Made by a program: the position numbers and the translations under genes. Positions 34,822 to 43,435 of a stretch of 64,000 nt of DNA are shown here, in pieces. Source of the DNA: Bacillota bacterium (GTDB lineage Bacteria > Bacillota > Clostridia > Peptostreptococcales > Anaerovoracaceae); NCBI GenBank assembly GCA_025361765.1, contig JANYJS010000008.1, positions 31,486-95,485 of the forward strand. The letters are read 5' to 3'. The notes beneath the pieces were generated by a model. It searched no databases and was not told where the DNA came from. It worked only from the letters and a program-made list of their open reading frames with translations. The first letter of the stretch is position 1, and the number at the start of each line of letters is the position of its first letter.

Positions 34822-35802
34822 ATGAAAACAACAGATTTAAAGAGAAATGCTTTACTGCTGCTGCTTGTTTCTATGGTTATCATAGGCGGCTGTGCTAATG
34901 GAGGAGGCGCGGCGGTTCCACCAGAAAATAGTCAGCCAGGCGTCTTTGCCAGCGAGTATTTAACCCAGCTTACTGCCGCAGGTCCTAGAACTGCAGGCAC
35001 CGCCACCGAAATTGCGGCTGCGGACTGGATTAAAACGACCCTTGAAGGTATGGGCTATACTGTAACGCGCGAATCCTTTGATTACGATGCAGATGGTGTT
35101 GCCAGCAAATCAGAAAATATCATCGCAGTGAAAAAGGGGTTATCGGATAAGACAGTGATTCTTGGCGCACATTATGATTCTATGGACGCAGGAAAAGGCG
35201 TGGATGATAATGCATCCGGAGTTTCTGTTATGCTTGAAGCCGCCAAAGCTCTGAAAGACGTTGAAACCCCTCAGACTATTGAGTTCATCTTCTTTGGTGC
35301 AGAGGAAGCAGGGCTATATGGATCTGCTTATCACGTCAGCAAAATGACGCCTGAAGTTATTGCAAATACTGTCTTGATGGTGAATTACGATAGCCTGGTA
35401 GCTGGTGATACAGCTTATGTTTATGGCGATGCGGGCGCAAACGGAAAATTCCGCGATAGAACTCTAGCCATCGCTTCTGAAAAAGGTCTCAATCTGATCA
35501 CCCAGCCTGGTGAAAATCCTGAATTCCCAGCAGGAACAACCGGCGACTGGAGTGACCATGCTTCATTTAAAGCAGCTGGAGTTCCCTACATCTACTTTGA
35601 ATCCACCAATTGGACCTTGGGTGCAAAAGACGGCTATACCCAAGTGGATACCAAATTGGGCGTCAATGGCGAAATCTGGCATACAGAGTTTGACACCATG
35701 GACTATATCAAAACAAATTTCCCCGGCAGAATCGAAGACCGGCTTAAAACATTTTCAACAGTTACCGAAGCGCTTCTTGTTGAGGATCTATCTAAGCTGT
35801 AG
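34822..35802 (+). CDS. M28-family zinc aminopeptidase, lipoprotein
   Basis: Secreted metallopeptidase of 326 residues anchored through a lipobox (MVIIGGC; lipidated cysteine about residue 24). The M28 zinc ligands are visible in GAHYDSMDAGKG, VDDNASG, FGAEEAGLYGS, VNYDSL and SDHASF. It probably cleaves N-terminal residues from peptides outside the membrane. GAGGAG precedes the ATG. Confidence 0.9.
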   Translation: MKTTDLKRNALLLLLVSMVIIGGCANGGGAAVPPENSQPGVFASEYLTQLTAAGPRTAGTATEIAAADWIKTTLEGMGYTVTRESFDYDADGVASKSENIIAVKKGLSDKTVILGAHYDSMDAGKGVDDNASGVSVMLEAAKALKDVETPQTIEFIFFGAEEAGLYGSAYHVSKMTPEVIANTVLMVNYDSLVAGDTAYVYGDAGANGKFRDRTLAIASEKGLNLITQPGENPEFPAGTTGDWSDHASFKAAGVPYIYFESTNWTLGAKDGYTQVDTKLGVNGEIWHTEFDTMDYIKTNFPGRIEDRLKTFSTVTEALLVEDLSKL

Positions 35803-35811
35803 TTTGATAAA

Positions 35812-35900
35812 AAGATAAAAGATAAATGATAAATGATGAATGATAAATGATGAAATCATGAAATGATGAAATGATGAAATGATGAAATGATGAAATGACG
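35812..35900 (+). repeat. Tandem GATGAAAT/GATAAAT short repeats after the peptidase gene
   Basis: Immediately after the peptidase stop, GATAAA(T) and then GATGAAAT units of seven to eight bases repeat about ten times with small variations up to about 35900. Confidence 0.85.
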
Positions 35901-35921
35901 AAAGCATAAAGAGCAAAAAAT

Positions 35922-35958
35922 TGCATCCTAGTCTGCATAAATGTCAGACTGGGATGCA
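35922..35958. terminator. Intrinsic terminator between peptidase and ywbE
   Basis: TGCATCCTAGTCTG (35922-35935) pairs with CAGACTGGGATGCA (35945-35958) with one wobble, with TTTC after it and an A-run before it; usable by both convergent genes. Confidence 0.8.
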
Positions 35959-36028
35959 TTTCATTTATCTTCTAATTTAGGAATTCCAAAATTTATCGCA
36001 AAATTTATGAGGTCTGAAGCTTAGCAAT

Positions 36029-36232
36029 TCAGGAATTCACGATTTCTTTTACCCTGCCCACAATCCCGCCCTCAAGCATTACCTTGATGCCATGGGGATG
36101 GTTTGGCGAATTTGTTAAGATTTTTAATATGATGCCTTCTGTTAATTTCCCGCTGATCTGGTCCTGCTTTTGCACGACGCGAGCACGGGCGCCTATTTTT
36201 ACTTCCTGCCGTTTTGTTCCGGTTGTCGTCAT
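36029..36232 (-). CDS. ywbE: YwbE family protein
   Basis: A 67-residue conserved basic protein of unknown function (formerly DUF2196); family hallmarks are VQKQDQISGKLTEGIILKIL and NSPNHPHGIKV followed by GGIVGRVKEI. The fold is likely a small beta-barrel. It is convergent with the M28 peptidase gene and divergent from the MoaD-like gene. Confidence 0.88.
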   Translation of the reverse strand: MTTTGTKRQEVKIGARARVVQKQDQISGKLTEGIILKILTNSPNHPHGIKVMLEGGIVGRVKEIVNS

Positions 36233-36314
36233 TTCTTTAACCTCCTATTGTTAAACCTTATTATAATTATATCCGATCGAGGCTAAAAAAGCTTGGACTT
36301 TCGGAGTATTCCCG

Positions 36315-36584
36315 ATGATCACAGTAAAATTTTCCGGCCTACTAGACCTTGAAAATGACAAAAACACTTTGTTTCTCTATGAGGATCTGTTGCCTCCTGC
36401 GGATGTGACCTTGAATCAGGTTTTTGAAGAAATCCTCAAATCCTATCCCAAAACCAGCGAGAAGAAGCTGAAGCAGGCCATCCTATTTTTAAACAAATAT
36501 CAGCTTATTGCAAAGAATCGTCTGTCCGCGAAACTCAAAAGTGGCGACGAGCTGACTTTTCTAAGTCCCGCCAGTGGCGGCTGA
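36315..36584 (+). CDS. MoaD/ThiS-like ubiquitin-fold sulfur carrier
   Basis: An 89-residue beta-grasp protein ending in the free diglycine needed for adenylation and thiocarboxylation (LSPASGG). The ending is MoaD-like (small subunit of molybdopterin synthase). No MoaE is next to it; an E1-like ThiF/MoeB protein and MogA are about 11 kb away at 47116-48340 and could belong to the same cofactor pathway. Confidence 0.82.
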   Translation: MITVKFSGLLDLENDKNTLFLYEDLLPPADVTLNQVFEEILKSYPKTSEKKLKQAILFLNKYQLIAKNRLSAKLKSGDELTFLSPASGG

Positions 36585-36676
36585 ACTGATGCCTAAAAGG
36601 TCATTGTAGATTGACCTTATATAATACACCCAGTCCATCCTGCTCATGACTGCCTTTTATCATTTACCTTCGAAAA

Positions 36677-36707
36677 ATGCTTCGCAGGTAAGCTAGCTGC
36701 GAAGCAT
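36677..36707. terminator. Strong hairpin between MoaD-like and PC4-like genes
   Basis: ATGCTTCGCAG (36677-36687) and CTGCGAAGCAT (36697-36707) form a perfect 11-bp stem with a 9-base loop. A run of five A precedes it, giving a U-run for the leftward PC4-like transcript; AATTTCTTT follows it. Confidence 0.7.
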
Positions 36708-36722
36708 AATTTCTTTAAAACC

Positions 36723-36869
36723 CTATGCGCTATGTGTTATGTGCTATGCGCTATGTGCTATGCGCTTTGCGCTTTGCGCTATGTGCTATGTGCTTTGCGC
36801 TATGTGCTTTGCGCTATGCGCTATGTGCTATGTGCTTTGCGCTATGTTCTATGTGCTATGCGCTATGTT
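36723..36869. repeat. Array of 21 degenerate heptamers (CTATGCG / CTATGTG / CTTTGCG)
   Basis: Exactly 147 bases divide into 21 units of seven. Most are one of three forms, CTATGCG, CTATGTG and CTTTGCG, with single TTATGTG and CTATGTT variants. The order is irregular. The array ends nine bases before the stop codon of the leftward PC4-like gene, so it would be transcribed in its 3-prime untranslated region unless stopped. Confidence 0.95.
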
Positions 36870-36877
36870 CTAAACTG

Positions 36878-37153
36878 CTACAACTCTAGATTGACCATAT
36901 AATCAAGCAGTATCTTAGCCTCCTCTTCAGTCAGTGTAATCCCCCTGCCCATTTTCTCGTGCTCCGGGTCCCATTCGCGGATATCGTACTTCGGTGCCCG
37001 ATCATTCCATTTCACCATATTCAGCTCTTTTTTCCAGCCTTTTGGCGATTCAGAAATGATTCCGATACGTTCAACAATCTCAAATGTGACTTCACGATCC
37101 TTCTCACTGTCTTTTTTAGATGATGTTGCTTCACTTTCCTTTTTTACCGTCAT
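36878..37153 (-). CDS. YdbC/PC4-like single-stranded nucleic acid-binding protein
   Basis: A 91-residue protein with a charged N-terminal stretch (about 1-22, SSKKDSEKDRE) and the PC4/p15-like domain typical of Firmicute YdbC proteins (MVKWNDRAPKYDIREWDPEH, then GITLTEEEAKILLDYM). Such proteins bind single-stranded DNA or RNA. AGGAGG lies just upstream of the ATG. The gene stands alone between the heptamer array and an AT-rich spacer. Confidence 0.85.
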   Translation of the reverse strand: MTVKKESEATSSKKDSEKDREVTFEIVERIGIISESPKGWKKELNMVKWNDRAPKYDIREWDPEHEKMGRGITLTEEEAKILLDYMVNLEL

Positions 37154-37465
37154 GCTTAACCTCCTTTCTACCTCATCAAAATACCCCTTTTGAAAAGCTA
37201 TTTTGTGTTTTAATTATATGCCTAATTTCCATAATATGTAAATATAAAATTATCGACACTTTCTGCCACCATGATCCAACGCTTCCCTCAAAATTTTATG
37301 CACAACTACTTAAAATCCTAAGCCAAGCACATGTATCCAACAGACATGTATCCAACAGACATGTATCCGTACTTGCCCGGTTGATTTATTTAGTGTAAAC
37401 TGTCATAGGTGCGTGGCACATTAATGAGGCCAGCAAATTTATTTCTTAAACCACAGGAGAATCAG
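37154..37465. other. Divergent intergenic region PC4-like / ABC-F
   Basis: About 310 bases without a gene. They contain the 15-bp repeat at 37329-37369; otherwise only AT-rich sequence is seen. Confidence 0.5.
37329..37369 (+). repeat. 15-bp tandem repeat
   Basis: ACATGTATCCAACAG at 37329-37343 and 37344-37358, then a partial copy to 37368, about 100 bases upstream of the ABC-F start. Confidence 0.85.
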
Positions 37466-39022
37466 ATGAGCGTTTTAATCGTAGAAAATGTTACCCATGG
37501 CTTTGGTGCCAGAAGGATACTCGAGGATGCTTCCTTTCGTCTGCTCAAGGGTGAGCACGTAGGACTTATAGGGGCCAACGGAGAAGGCAAGACGACTTTT
37601 TTAAATATTATTACTGGCAGGCTCGCGCCGGATGCAGGCCACATCGAGTGGGCAAAGCGGGTCACCGTCGGCTATCTTGACCAGCATTCCGTTCTAAAAA
37701 AGGGCATGACCATTAGAGAAGCCTTAAGGGAAGCCTTTCAGGACAGGTACAATCTCGAAACTGAAATGATGGCCCTTTATGAGCAAATGGCTACCGCCGG
37801 CCCAGAGGATATCGACGCACTTATGGAAGATGCCGGCGAAATCCAGCATATGCTTGAGCATAGTGGTTTTTATACCCTGGATGCTAAAATCGACGAGGTG
37901 GCAGGCGGACTTGGTCTTGGCAGTATTGGTCTTGAAAAAGACGTGGCCGATCTCAGCGGAGGTCAGAGGACAAAAGTCCTTCTAGTTAAGCTCCTTTTAG
38001 AAGATCCAACCATCCTGATTCTTGATGAACCCACGAATTTTCTCGATTACGAACATATCGAGTGGCTTAAAAAATATCTTCAAGAGTATGAAAACAGCTT
38101 TATCCTGGTCTCCCATGATATGACTTTTCTCAATGATGTGGTCAATGTCATCTATCACGTCAGCGATGGCGAATTGACCCGTTACACCGGCAATTACGAC
38201 AAGTTTATGCACATGCATAAAGTCAAGAAGGGCCAGGAAGAGAAAGCTTATGAAAAGCAGGTTGCGGAGCGGGAGAGGCTTGAGGACTTCATCGCACGGA
38301 ATAAAGCCAGAGTCGCAACAAGAGGCATGGCCAATAGCCGCCAGAAGCAGCTGGATAAAATGGAAATTCTGGATAAACCAAGAGAGAAGCCCAAACCAAC
38401 CTTTGGATTTAAAGAAGCGAGAACGCCAAGCAGGCATATTGTTGAAGCAAAAAATTTGGTGATCGGCTATGATGAAGCCTTGACTCGGCCTGTTAACTTT
38501 ATTTTCGAGAGAGGCACCAAAGTCGCCATTACTGGAACCAATGGCCTAGGTAAAACCACTTTACTGAAAACCATCCTTGGCAAACTGCCGCCAATTTCCG
38601 GCAAAGCAGAGCTGGGGGACTTCCTATTCCCCGGCTACTATGAGCAGGAGGCGGGACGCGATAGCAGAAAAACTGCCCTCGAAGAAGTCTGGAGCGAATT
38701 TCCTTCTATGACCAATGGCGAAGTGCGTTCCGCCCTCGCCAAGTGCGGGCTTACCAACGAACATATTACCAGTCAGATGATGGTGCTTAGCGGCGGCGAA
38801 AACGCCAAGGTCAGGCTATGCAAAATGATGCTCCGGGAAGCCAATTGGCTGATCCTCGACGAACCCACCAATCACCTGGACGTGGAAGCCAAGGAAGAAT
38901 TGAAAAGGGCCCTGATGCAATTCAAGGGCTCCATTCTGCTGGTGTGTCATGAACCAGAATTTTATGAAGGCTGGGTCACTGACGTCTGGAACGTTGAGGA
39001 TTGGACTTTAAAAATTGTTTAA
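37466..39022 (+). CDS. ABC-F family ATPase (YbiT-like)
   Basis: Soluble protein of 518 residues with two ABC domains and no membrane segments: Walker A GANGEGKTT and GTNGLGKTT, signatures LSGGQRTK and LSGGENAK, Walker B ILILDEPTNFLD and WLILDEPTNHLD. Between them is the charged linker expected to reach the ribosomal P-tRNA. The ABC-F family includes translation factors and antibiotic-resistance proteins; this one resembles the housekeeping YbiT/Uup type. AGGAG seven bases upstream fixes the start at 37466. Confidence 0.92.
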   Translation: MSVLIVENVTHGFGARRILEDASFRLLKGEHVGLIGANGEGKTTFLNIITGRLAPDAGHIEWAKRVTVGYLDQHSVLKKGMTIREALREAFQDRYNLETEMMALYEQMATAGPEDIDALMEDAGEIQHMLEHSGFYTLDAKIDEVAGGLGLGSIGLEKDVADLSGGQRTKVLLVKLLLEDPTILILDEPTNFLDYEHIEWLKKYLQEYENSFILVSHDMTFLNDVVNVIYHVSDGELTRYTGNYDKFMHMHKVKKGQEEKAYEKQVAERERLEDFIARNKARVATRGMANSRQKQLDKMEILDKPREKPKPTFGFKEARTPSRHIVEAKNLVIGYDEALTRPVNFIFERGTKVAITGTNGLGKTTLLKTILGKLPPISGKAELGDFLFPGYYEQEAGRDSRKTALEEVWSEFPSMTNGEVRSALAKCGLTNEHITSQMMVLSGGENAKVRLCKMMLREANWLILDEPTNHLDVEAKEELKRALMQFKGSILLVCHEPEFYEGWVTDVWNVEDWTLKIV

Positions 39023-39051
39023 CCTATTATTTCCTGCCACCAGTCGGCTAT

Positions 39052-39084
39052 AGCCTGCTATTCAATTTTCATTAATAGCGGGCT
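39052..39084. terminator. Hairpin between convergent ABC-F and pycA
   Basis: AGCCTGCTATT (39052-39062) pairs with AATAGCGGGCT (39074-39084), one wobble. There is no clear T-run, so termination strength is doubtful. Confidence 0.4.
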
Positions 39085-39091
39085 GAAGTTC

Positions 39092-42000
39092 TTATTCGAT
39101 TTCCATCAATAGCTGGCCGGACTTAACGCGCTGGCCTTCCGTTATATGAACCTTCTCAACAATCCCGCTGATGGGAGCACCTATGATGGTCTCCATTTTC
39201 ATGGCTTCCACGACCATTAAAGGCTGGTTCTCAGCTACCTGCTCCCCAGGCTTCACGAACACTTTCGACACAATGCCCGGTATGGCTGCGCCGACATCCC
39301 CAAGGATGTCTGGATCAGCCATTTTTTCCTCTTCGACTCTATTTCTTTCTCCCCAGGCCTTATCAAATATCTTTGTTTCTCTTCTATTGCCATTGACTTC
39401 AAATACCAATGTTGTGTAGCCCTCAGTATCGATTTTTTCTATGGCAACCAATTTTATGATCATGATTTTGCCTTCTTCGAGCTCGATTTCCGCTGTTTCC
39501 CCCTCTTTGAGGCCATAAAAGAAGATGTGGCTTTCCAGGTTGGACAAATCTCCATAATCATAAATCTGCCTGAGATAATCTTTGTAGACCTTTGGATAAA
39601 GAGCATAACTCAAGACATTTCTAATATTGGTTTCGTCATGGAGATAATCGGACAATGTATCCTTTATGGCGTTGAAATCCGCTGGTTTTAATATTTCTCC
39701 CGGTCTGACGGTGATAGCCTCTTCACCCTTGAGAACATTTTTTTGCAGTTCTATCGGAAAACCTCCAACAGGCTGCCCCATCATCCCCTTGAAGTAGCTG
39801 ATGACAGAGTCTGGATAGTCAAGACCCCTTCCCTTCACAACAATGTTTTCTTGAGTCAAGCCATTTTGCACCATAAATATGGCCAGATCGCCCACCATTT
39901 TAGACGAGGGGGTTACTTTGATTATATCCCCAAGAAGGTCATTGACCTCTTTATACATGGCTTTGACCTCTTCAAACAGGTGGCCTATGCCAAAACTGTC
40001 AACTTGGGCATAAAGATTTGAATATTGTCCACCTGGTATTTCATATTTATAAATTTCGGTGGTAACGCTTTTAAGGCCGGATTCAAAGGGTTCATAAACC
40101 TGGCGGACGTCTTTCCAATAATCAGAAATCTTTTGAATCCCATCAAGATCGATTCCGGTCTCTCTATCCGTATTTTCAAGAGCGGCGACAATGGAGTTCA
40201 GCCCCGGTTGGCTGGTTAGCCCAGAAACCGAGTTGAATGCTGCATCGGCGATATCGACGCCGCCTTCCGCCGCCATGATGATGGTAGCTATGCCGTTGCC
40301 GCTGGTATCATGGGTATGAAGATGAATAGGCATGGATACAAATTGTTTCAGCGTTTCTACCAATTTTTTTGCCGCATAGGGTTTTAAAAGTCCAGCCATA
40401 TCTTTGATTGCCAGAATATGAGCGCCCATTTTTTCTATTTCTATAGCTGTATTGACATAATACTGCAAATTATATTTTTCCCGTTTATCATCTAGGATGT
40501 CTCCTGTATAGCAGATGGCCACTTCAGCGATTTTGCCCGTCTTAAGGGTTTCATCCAAAGCCACTTCCATCCCTTTTAGCCAGTTCAGCGAGTCGAAGAT
40601 GCGAAAAATATCTATTCCCTGCAAGGCAGATTCCTTTATAAAAGCTCTGATCACATTGTCCGGATAATTGGTATAGCCAACCGCGTTGGCTCCTCTGACA
40701 AGCATTTGGAAAAGCTGGTTTGGCATCTTTTCCCGCAGAATCTGAAGCCTTCTCCATGGGGATTCATGCAGGTAACGGTAGCTCACGTCGAAAGTGGCTC
40801 CCCCCCACATCTCCAAAGAAAACAAATCCTTGGCAAGAACTGAAGTCGCCTCGGAAATCTTAACCATGTCCTTCGTTCTGAATCTGGTTGCAGCCAGAGA
40901 CTGATGAGCGTCTCTAAAAGTCGTATCTGTCAGCAGCAGTTTGTTTTGTGCCTTAACCCAGTTCACCAGTCCTTCGGGTCCCATTGAATCCAGAATCTGC
41001 TTTGTTCCAGTCAGAAGCTCGGGTTTTTCGAATTTCGGAATAATTGGTGTGTCGAAATCCTTCTTCATATCTTTTACTTCATTGATCATCTTCTCGCCGA
41101 TAAAGCGCAGGACTTTTGTTTCTTTATCCTTTCGCGGCCTGATATCAAAGAGTTCCGGCGTATCGTCAATAAACGTTGTACGGCATGCTCCGCTCAAAAA
41201 TGTTGGATGGTTGAGCACATTGATGACAAAGCCATCATTAATTTTAACACCCTTGACCGTAATCTCCTTTATGGCCCTTGAGGCTTTGCGCGCTGCATCC
41301 TCAAAACTGCGAGACCAGGAAGTAACTTTTACCAACAGTGAATCGTAATAAGGCGTTATGGTGGCACCAGTATAGCCATTTCCTCCGTCGAGACGAATCC
41401 CAAAACCCGATCCGGTCCTATAGACATCAATTTTCCCTGTATCCGGAGCGAAATTATTTCCCGGATCCTCTGTTGTAATGCGGCACTGTATGGCATAGCC
41501 TCTCTGCTCGATTTTAGACTGATTCCCAATGCCAATTTCCCTGGAATCAAGCGCGTACCCCGCACCCACCAGAATCTGAGTCTGGACGATGTCTATCCCT
41601 GTGATCATTTCGGTTACAGTATGCTCCACCTGAATTCTTGGATTCATTTCAATGAAATAGTGCTGCCCCGAAGCGTCCACAAGGAATTCTACAGTTCCCG
41701 CACTTTCATAATGCACAGCTCCGGCTATTTTTAAAGCGTCATCGCAGATTGCTGTTCTTTGGGCTTCAGTAAGGGTCAGCGCCGGAGCAAACTCAACCAC
41801 CTTCTGATGACGCCTTTGAATGGAGCAATCCCTCTCAAAAAGATGTACGATATTGCCATATTGGTCGCCTAAAATTTGCACTTCAATATGTTTTGGACTC
41901 TCTATATATTTTTCCATAAACATGTCATCATTGCCAAAGGCGTTAAGCGCTTCTCCCTTTGCGCTGGCATAAGCGCTTTTGAATTCTTTTTCTTCTCTGA

Positions 42001-42523
42001 CGATGCGCATTCCCCTGCCGCCGCCGCCAGCTGAGGCCTTAAGCATCATAGGAAAGCCATGCTCCCTGGCAAAATCCAGGGCCGCGTCCACATCTTTAAT
42101 GGGTTTATCGTAACCCGGTATAATGGGCACGCCTGCCGCTTTCGCAATGATTTTGGAACTGATTTTGTCCCCCAGCATCTCCATCATCCTGCTTTTAGGT
42201 CCGATAAAAATGATGTCATTTTCTTCGCACTGCCTGACGAACTCCGGGTTCTCCGACAAAAATCCATAGCCCGGATGAATGGCGTCAACACCCTTTTTCT
42301 TGGCAAGAGAGATGATTTCTTCAATATTCAGATAGGCACCAACGGGGCCTTTGGTCTCTCCGATGAGATAAGATTCATCAGCCTTGGTCCTAAAAAGTGT
42401 ATATTTATCCTCTTTTGAATAAATTGCTACAGTCCGAATGCCTAGTTCCTGGCAGGCTCTTATAATTCTTATCGCGATTTCGCCTCTGTTTGCTATGAGT
42501 ATTTTTTTAATTTTATTGGACAT
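39092..42523 (-). CDS. pycA: Pyruvate carboxylase
   Basis: Biotin enzyme that makes oxaloacetate from pyruvate, bicarbonate and ATP. The single 1143-residue chain has all parts: biotin carboxylase with ATP-grasp (residues 1 to about 455, KASAGGGGRGMRIV, EMNPRIQVEHTVTE), carboxyltransferase (about 530-800, LLTDTTFRDAHQSLAATR, HTHDTSGNG), the PYC/OADA domain and the C-terminal biotinyl domain with VVEAMKMETII (biotin on the AMKM lysine). GGAGGGG lies upstream of the ATG. The upstream region has a 16-mer identical to one in front of hydCBA. Confidence 0.96.
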   Translation of the reverse strand: MSNKIKKILIANRGEIAIRIIRACQELGIRTVAIYSKEDKYTLFRTKADESYLIGETKGPVGAYLNIEEIISLAKKKGVDAIHPGYGFLSENPEFVRQCEENDIIFIGPKSRMMEMLGDKISSKIIAKAAGVPIIPGYDKPIKDVDAALDFAREHGFPMMLKASAGGGGRGMRIVREEKEFKSAYASAKGEALNAFGNDDMFMEKYIESPKHIEVQILGDQYGNIVHLFERDCSIQRRHQKVVEFAPALTLTEAQRTAICDDALKIAGAVHYESAGTVEFLVDASGQHYFIEMNPRIQVEHTVTEMITGIDIVQTQILVGAGYALDSREIGIGNQSKIEQRGYAIQCRITTEDPGNNFAPDTGKIDVYRTGSGFGIRLDGGNGYTGATITPYYDSLLVKVTSWSRSFEDAARKASRAIKEITVKGVKINDGFVINVLNHPTFLSGACRTTFIDDTPELFDIRPRKDKETKVLRFIGEKMINEVKDMKKDFDTPIIPKFEKPELLTGTKQILDSMGPEGLVNWVKAQNKLLLTDTTFRDAHQSLAATRFRTKDMVKISEATSVLAKDLFSLEMWGGATFDVSYRYLHESPWRRLQILREKMPNQLFQMLVRGANAVGYTNYPDNVIRAFIKESALQGIDIFRIFDSLNWLKGMEVALDETLKTGKIAEVAICYTGDILDDKREKYNLQYYVNTAIEIEKMGAHILAIKDMAGLLKPYAAKKLVETLKQFVSMPIHLHTHDTSGNGIATIIMAAEGGVDIADAAFNSVSGLTSQPGLNSIVAALENTDRETGIDLDGIQKISDYWKDVRQVYEPFESGLKSVTTEIYKYEIPGGQYSNLYAQVDSFGIGHLFEEVKAMYKEVNDLLGDIIKVTPSSKMVGDLAIFMVQNGLTQENIVVKGRGLDYPDSVISYFKGMMGQPVGGFPIELQKNVLKGEEAITVRPGEILKPADFNAIKDTLSDYLHDETNIRNVLSYALYPKVYKDYLRQIYDYGDLSNLESHIFFYGLKEGETAEIELEEGKIMIIKLVAIEKIDTEGYTTLVFEVNGNRRETKIFDKAWGERNRVEEEKMADPDILGDVGAAIPGIVSKVFVKPGEQVAENQPLMVVEAMKMETIIGAPISGIVEKVHITEGQRVKSGQLLMEIE

Positions 42524-42559
42524 ATCATTCCCCTCCGAAAACCTGATTATTCATTTTTT

Positions 42560-42575
42560 GTATATTGTATGCATT
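42560..42575 (-). promoter_or_regulatory. 16-mer shared with the hydCBA upstream region
   Basis: The complement of these bases reads AATGCATACAATATAC, identical to 3638-3653. It lies 37-52 bases before the pycA ATG, in promoter position. Confidence 0.35.
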
Positions 42576-42604
42576 TTGTTTTTCCTATTATAATCTGAAA
42601 GAGC

Positions 42605-43435
42605 TTAAAAGGGAAGTTCTTTTTTATAGCCTTTCAGGTTTCCATTTCTCCCAAGTCCAATCATAATTTCAGGGTCAATTTCATTGCCATGAAAATCTGA
42701 TCCTAAGGTTGTCATTAGGCCATATCGATCAGCTAGTCCAAGATAGTCCTTGGTCATTTCAGAGCTATGGTTACTGTAGTAGCACTCCAGTCCCTTTAAT
42801 CCATATTCCGTCAGTTCTTTAATCTTTTGGTCAAGATTTTCCGGTGAAAGATTGAGTGTGCAGGGATGGGCCAGCACGGGTATGCCCCCGGCCGCCAAAA
42901 TAATGCCAATGCCTTCTTCGGGGCTAAACTTAACCCGCTTTATTTTCCCCACAGTCCCGGATTTAAAGAAATTCTCGCTGGAAAACGCCTCTTTGACGTC
43001 TCGAATAAAACCTCTCTCCTTTAATGCCAGGGCCATCTGAGGTTTTCCAACATAATCCATAATCGCATACTTCTTGATATCGGCTTCAGAAATATCTATG
43101 CCCATTTCACCAAAAGCAGCCATTAGCCGTTCATTTCGATCCGTCCTATTGCTGATCATGGTTTCTACGGCGGCTTTGAAGCCTTCATCAGCAAGGTTTA
43201 ACCTATATCCAAGCACGTGCATATTGCCGCCTTGATTGGTTACGCTGATTTCAATTCCTGGGATTACGGTCACTCCGTACTTTCTACCAGCAGCCATCGC
43301 CTCCGGTATGCCAGAAATACCATCATGATCCGTGATGGCAATGGTATCAACGCCAATTTCCCTGGCAAGCCTGACTACAGTCTCTGGCGAATTTGTTCCA
43401 TCGGAATAATAAGTGTGAACATGAAGGTCAATCAT
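42605..43435 (-). CDS. PHP-domain phosphoesterase
   Basis: Metal-dependent phosphoesterase of 276 residues. PHP motifs are HVHTYYSDGT, ITDHDG, GIEISV, AHPCTL and GSDFHG. Related proteins (YciV/RNase AM) remove nucleotides from RNA 5-prime ends or hydrolyse 3-prime,5-prime-bisphosphates; the exact substrate here is not decided. Its ATG overlaps the MFS gene stop by four bases, so the two are co-translated. Confidence 0.88.
   Translation of the reverse strand: MIDLHVHTYYSDGTNSPETVVRLAREIGVDTIAITDHDGISGIPEAMAAGRKYGVTVIPGIEISVTNQGGNMHVLGYRLNLADEGFKAAVETMISNRTDRNERLMAAFGEMGIDISEADIKKYAIMDYVGKPQMALALKERGFIRDVKEAFSSENFFKSGTVGKIKRVKFSPEEGIGIILAAGGIPVLAHPCTLNLSPENLDQKIKELTEYGLKGLECYYSNHSSEMTKDYLGLADRYGLMTTLGSDFHGNEIDPEIMIGLGRNGNLKGYKKELPF

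Noticed and set aside
36723..36869. Heptamer array as a CRISPR array or coding repeat
   Set aside because: Units of seven bases have no spacers, and there is no ribosome site or open frame tied to it.
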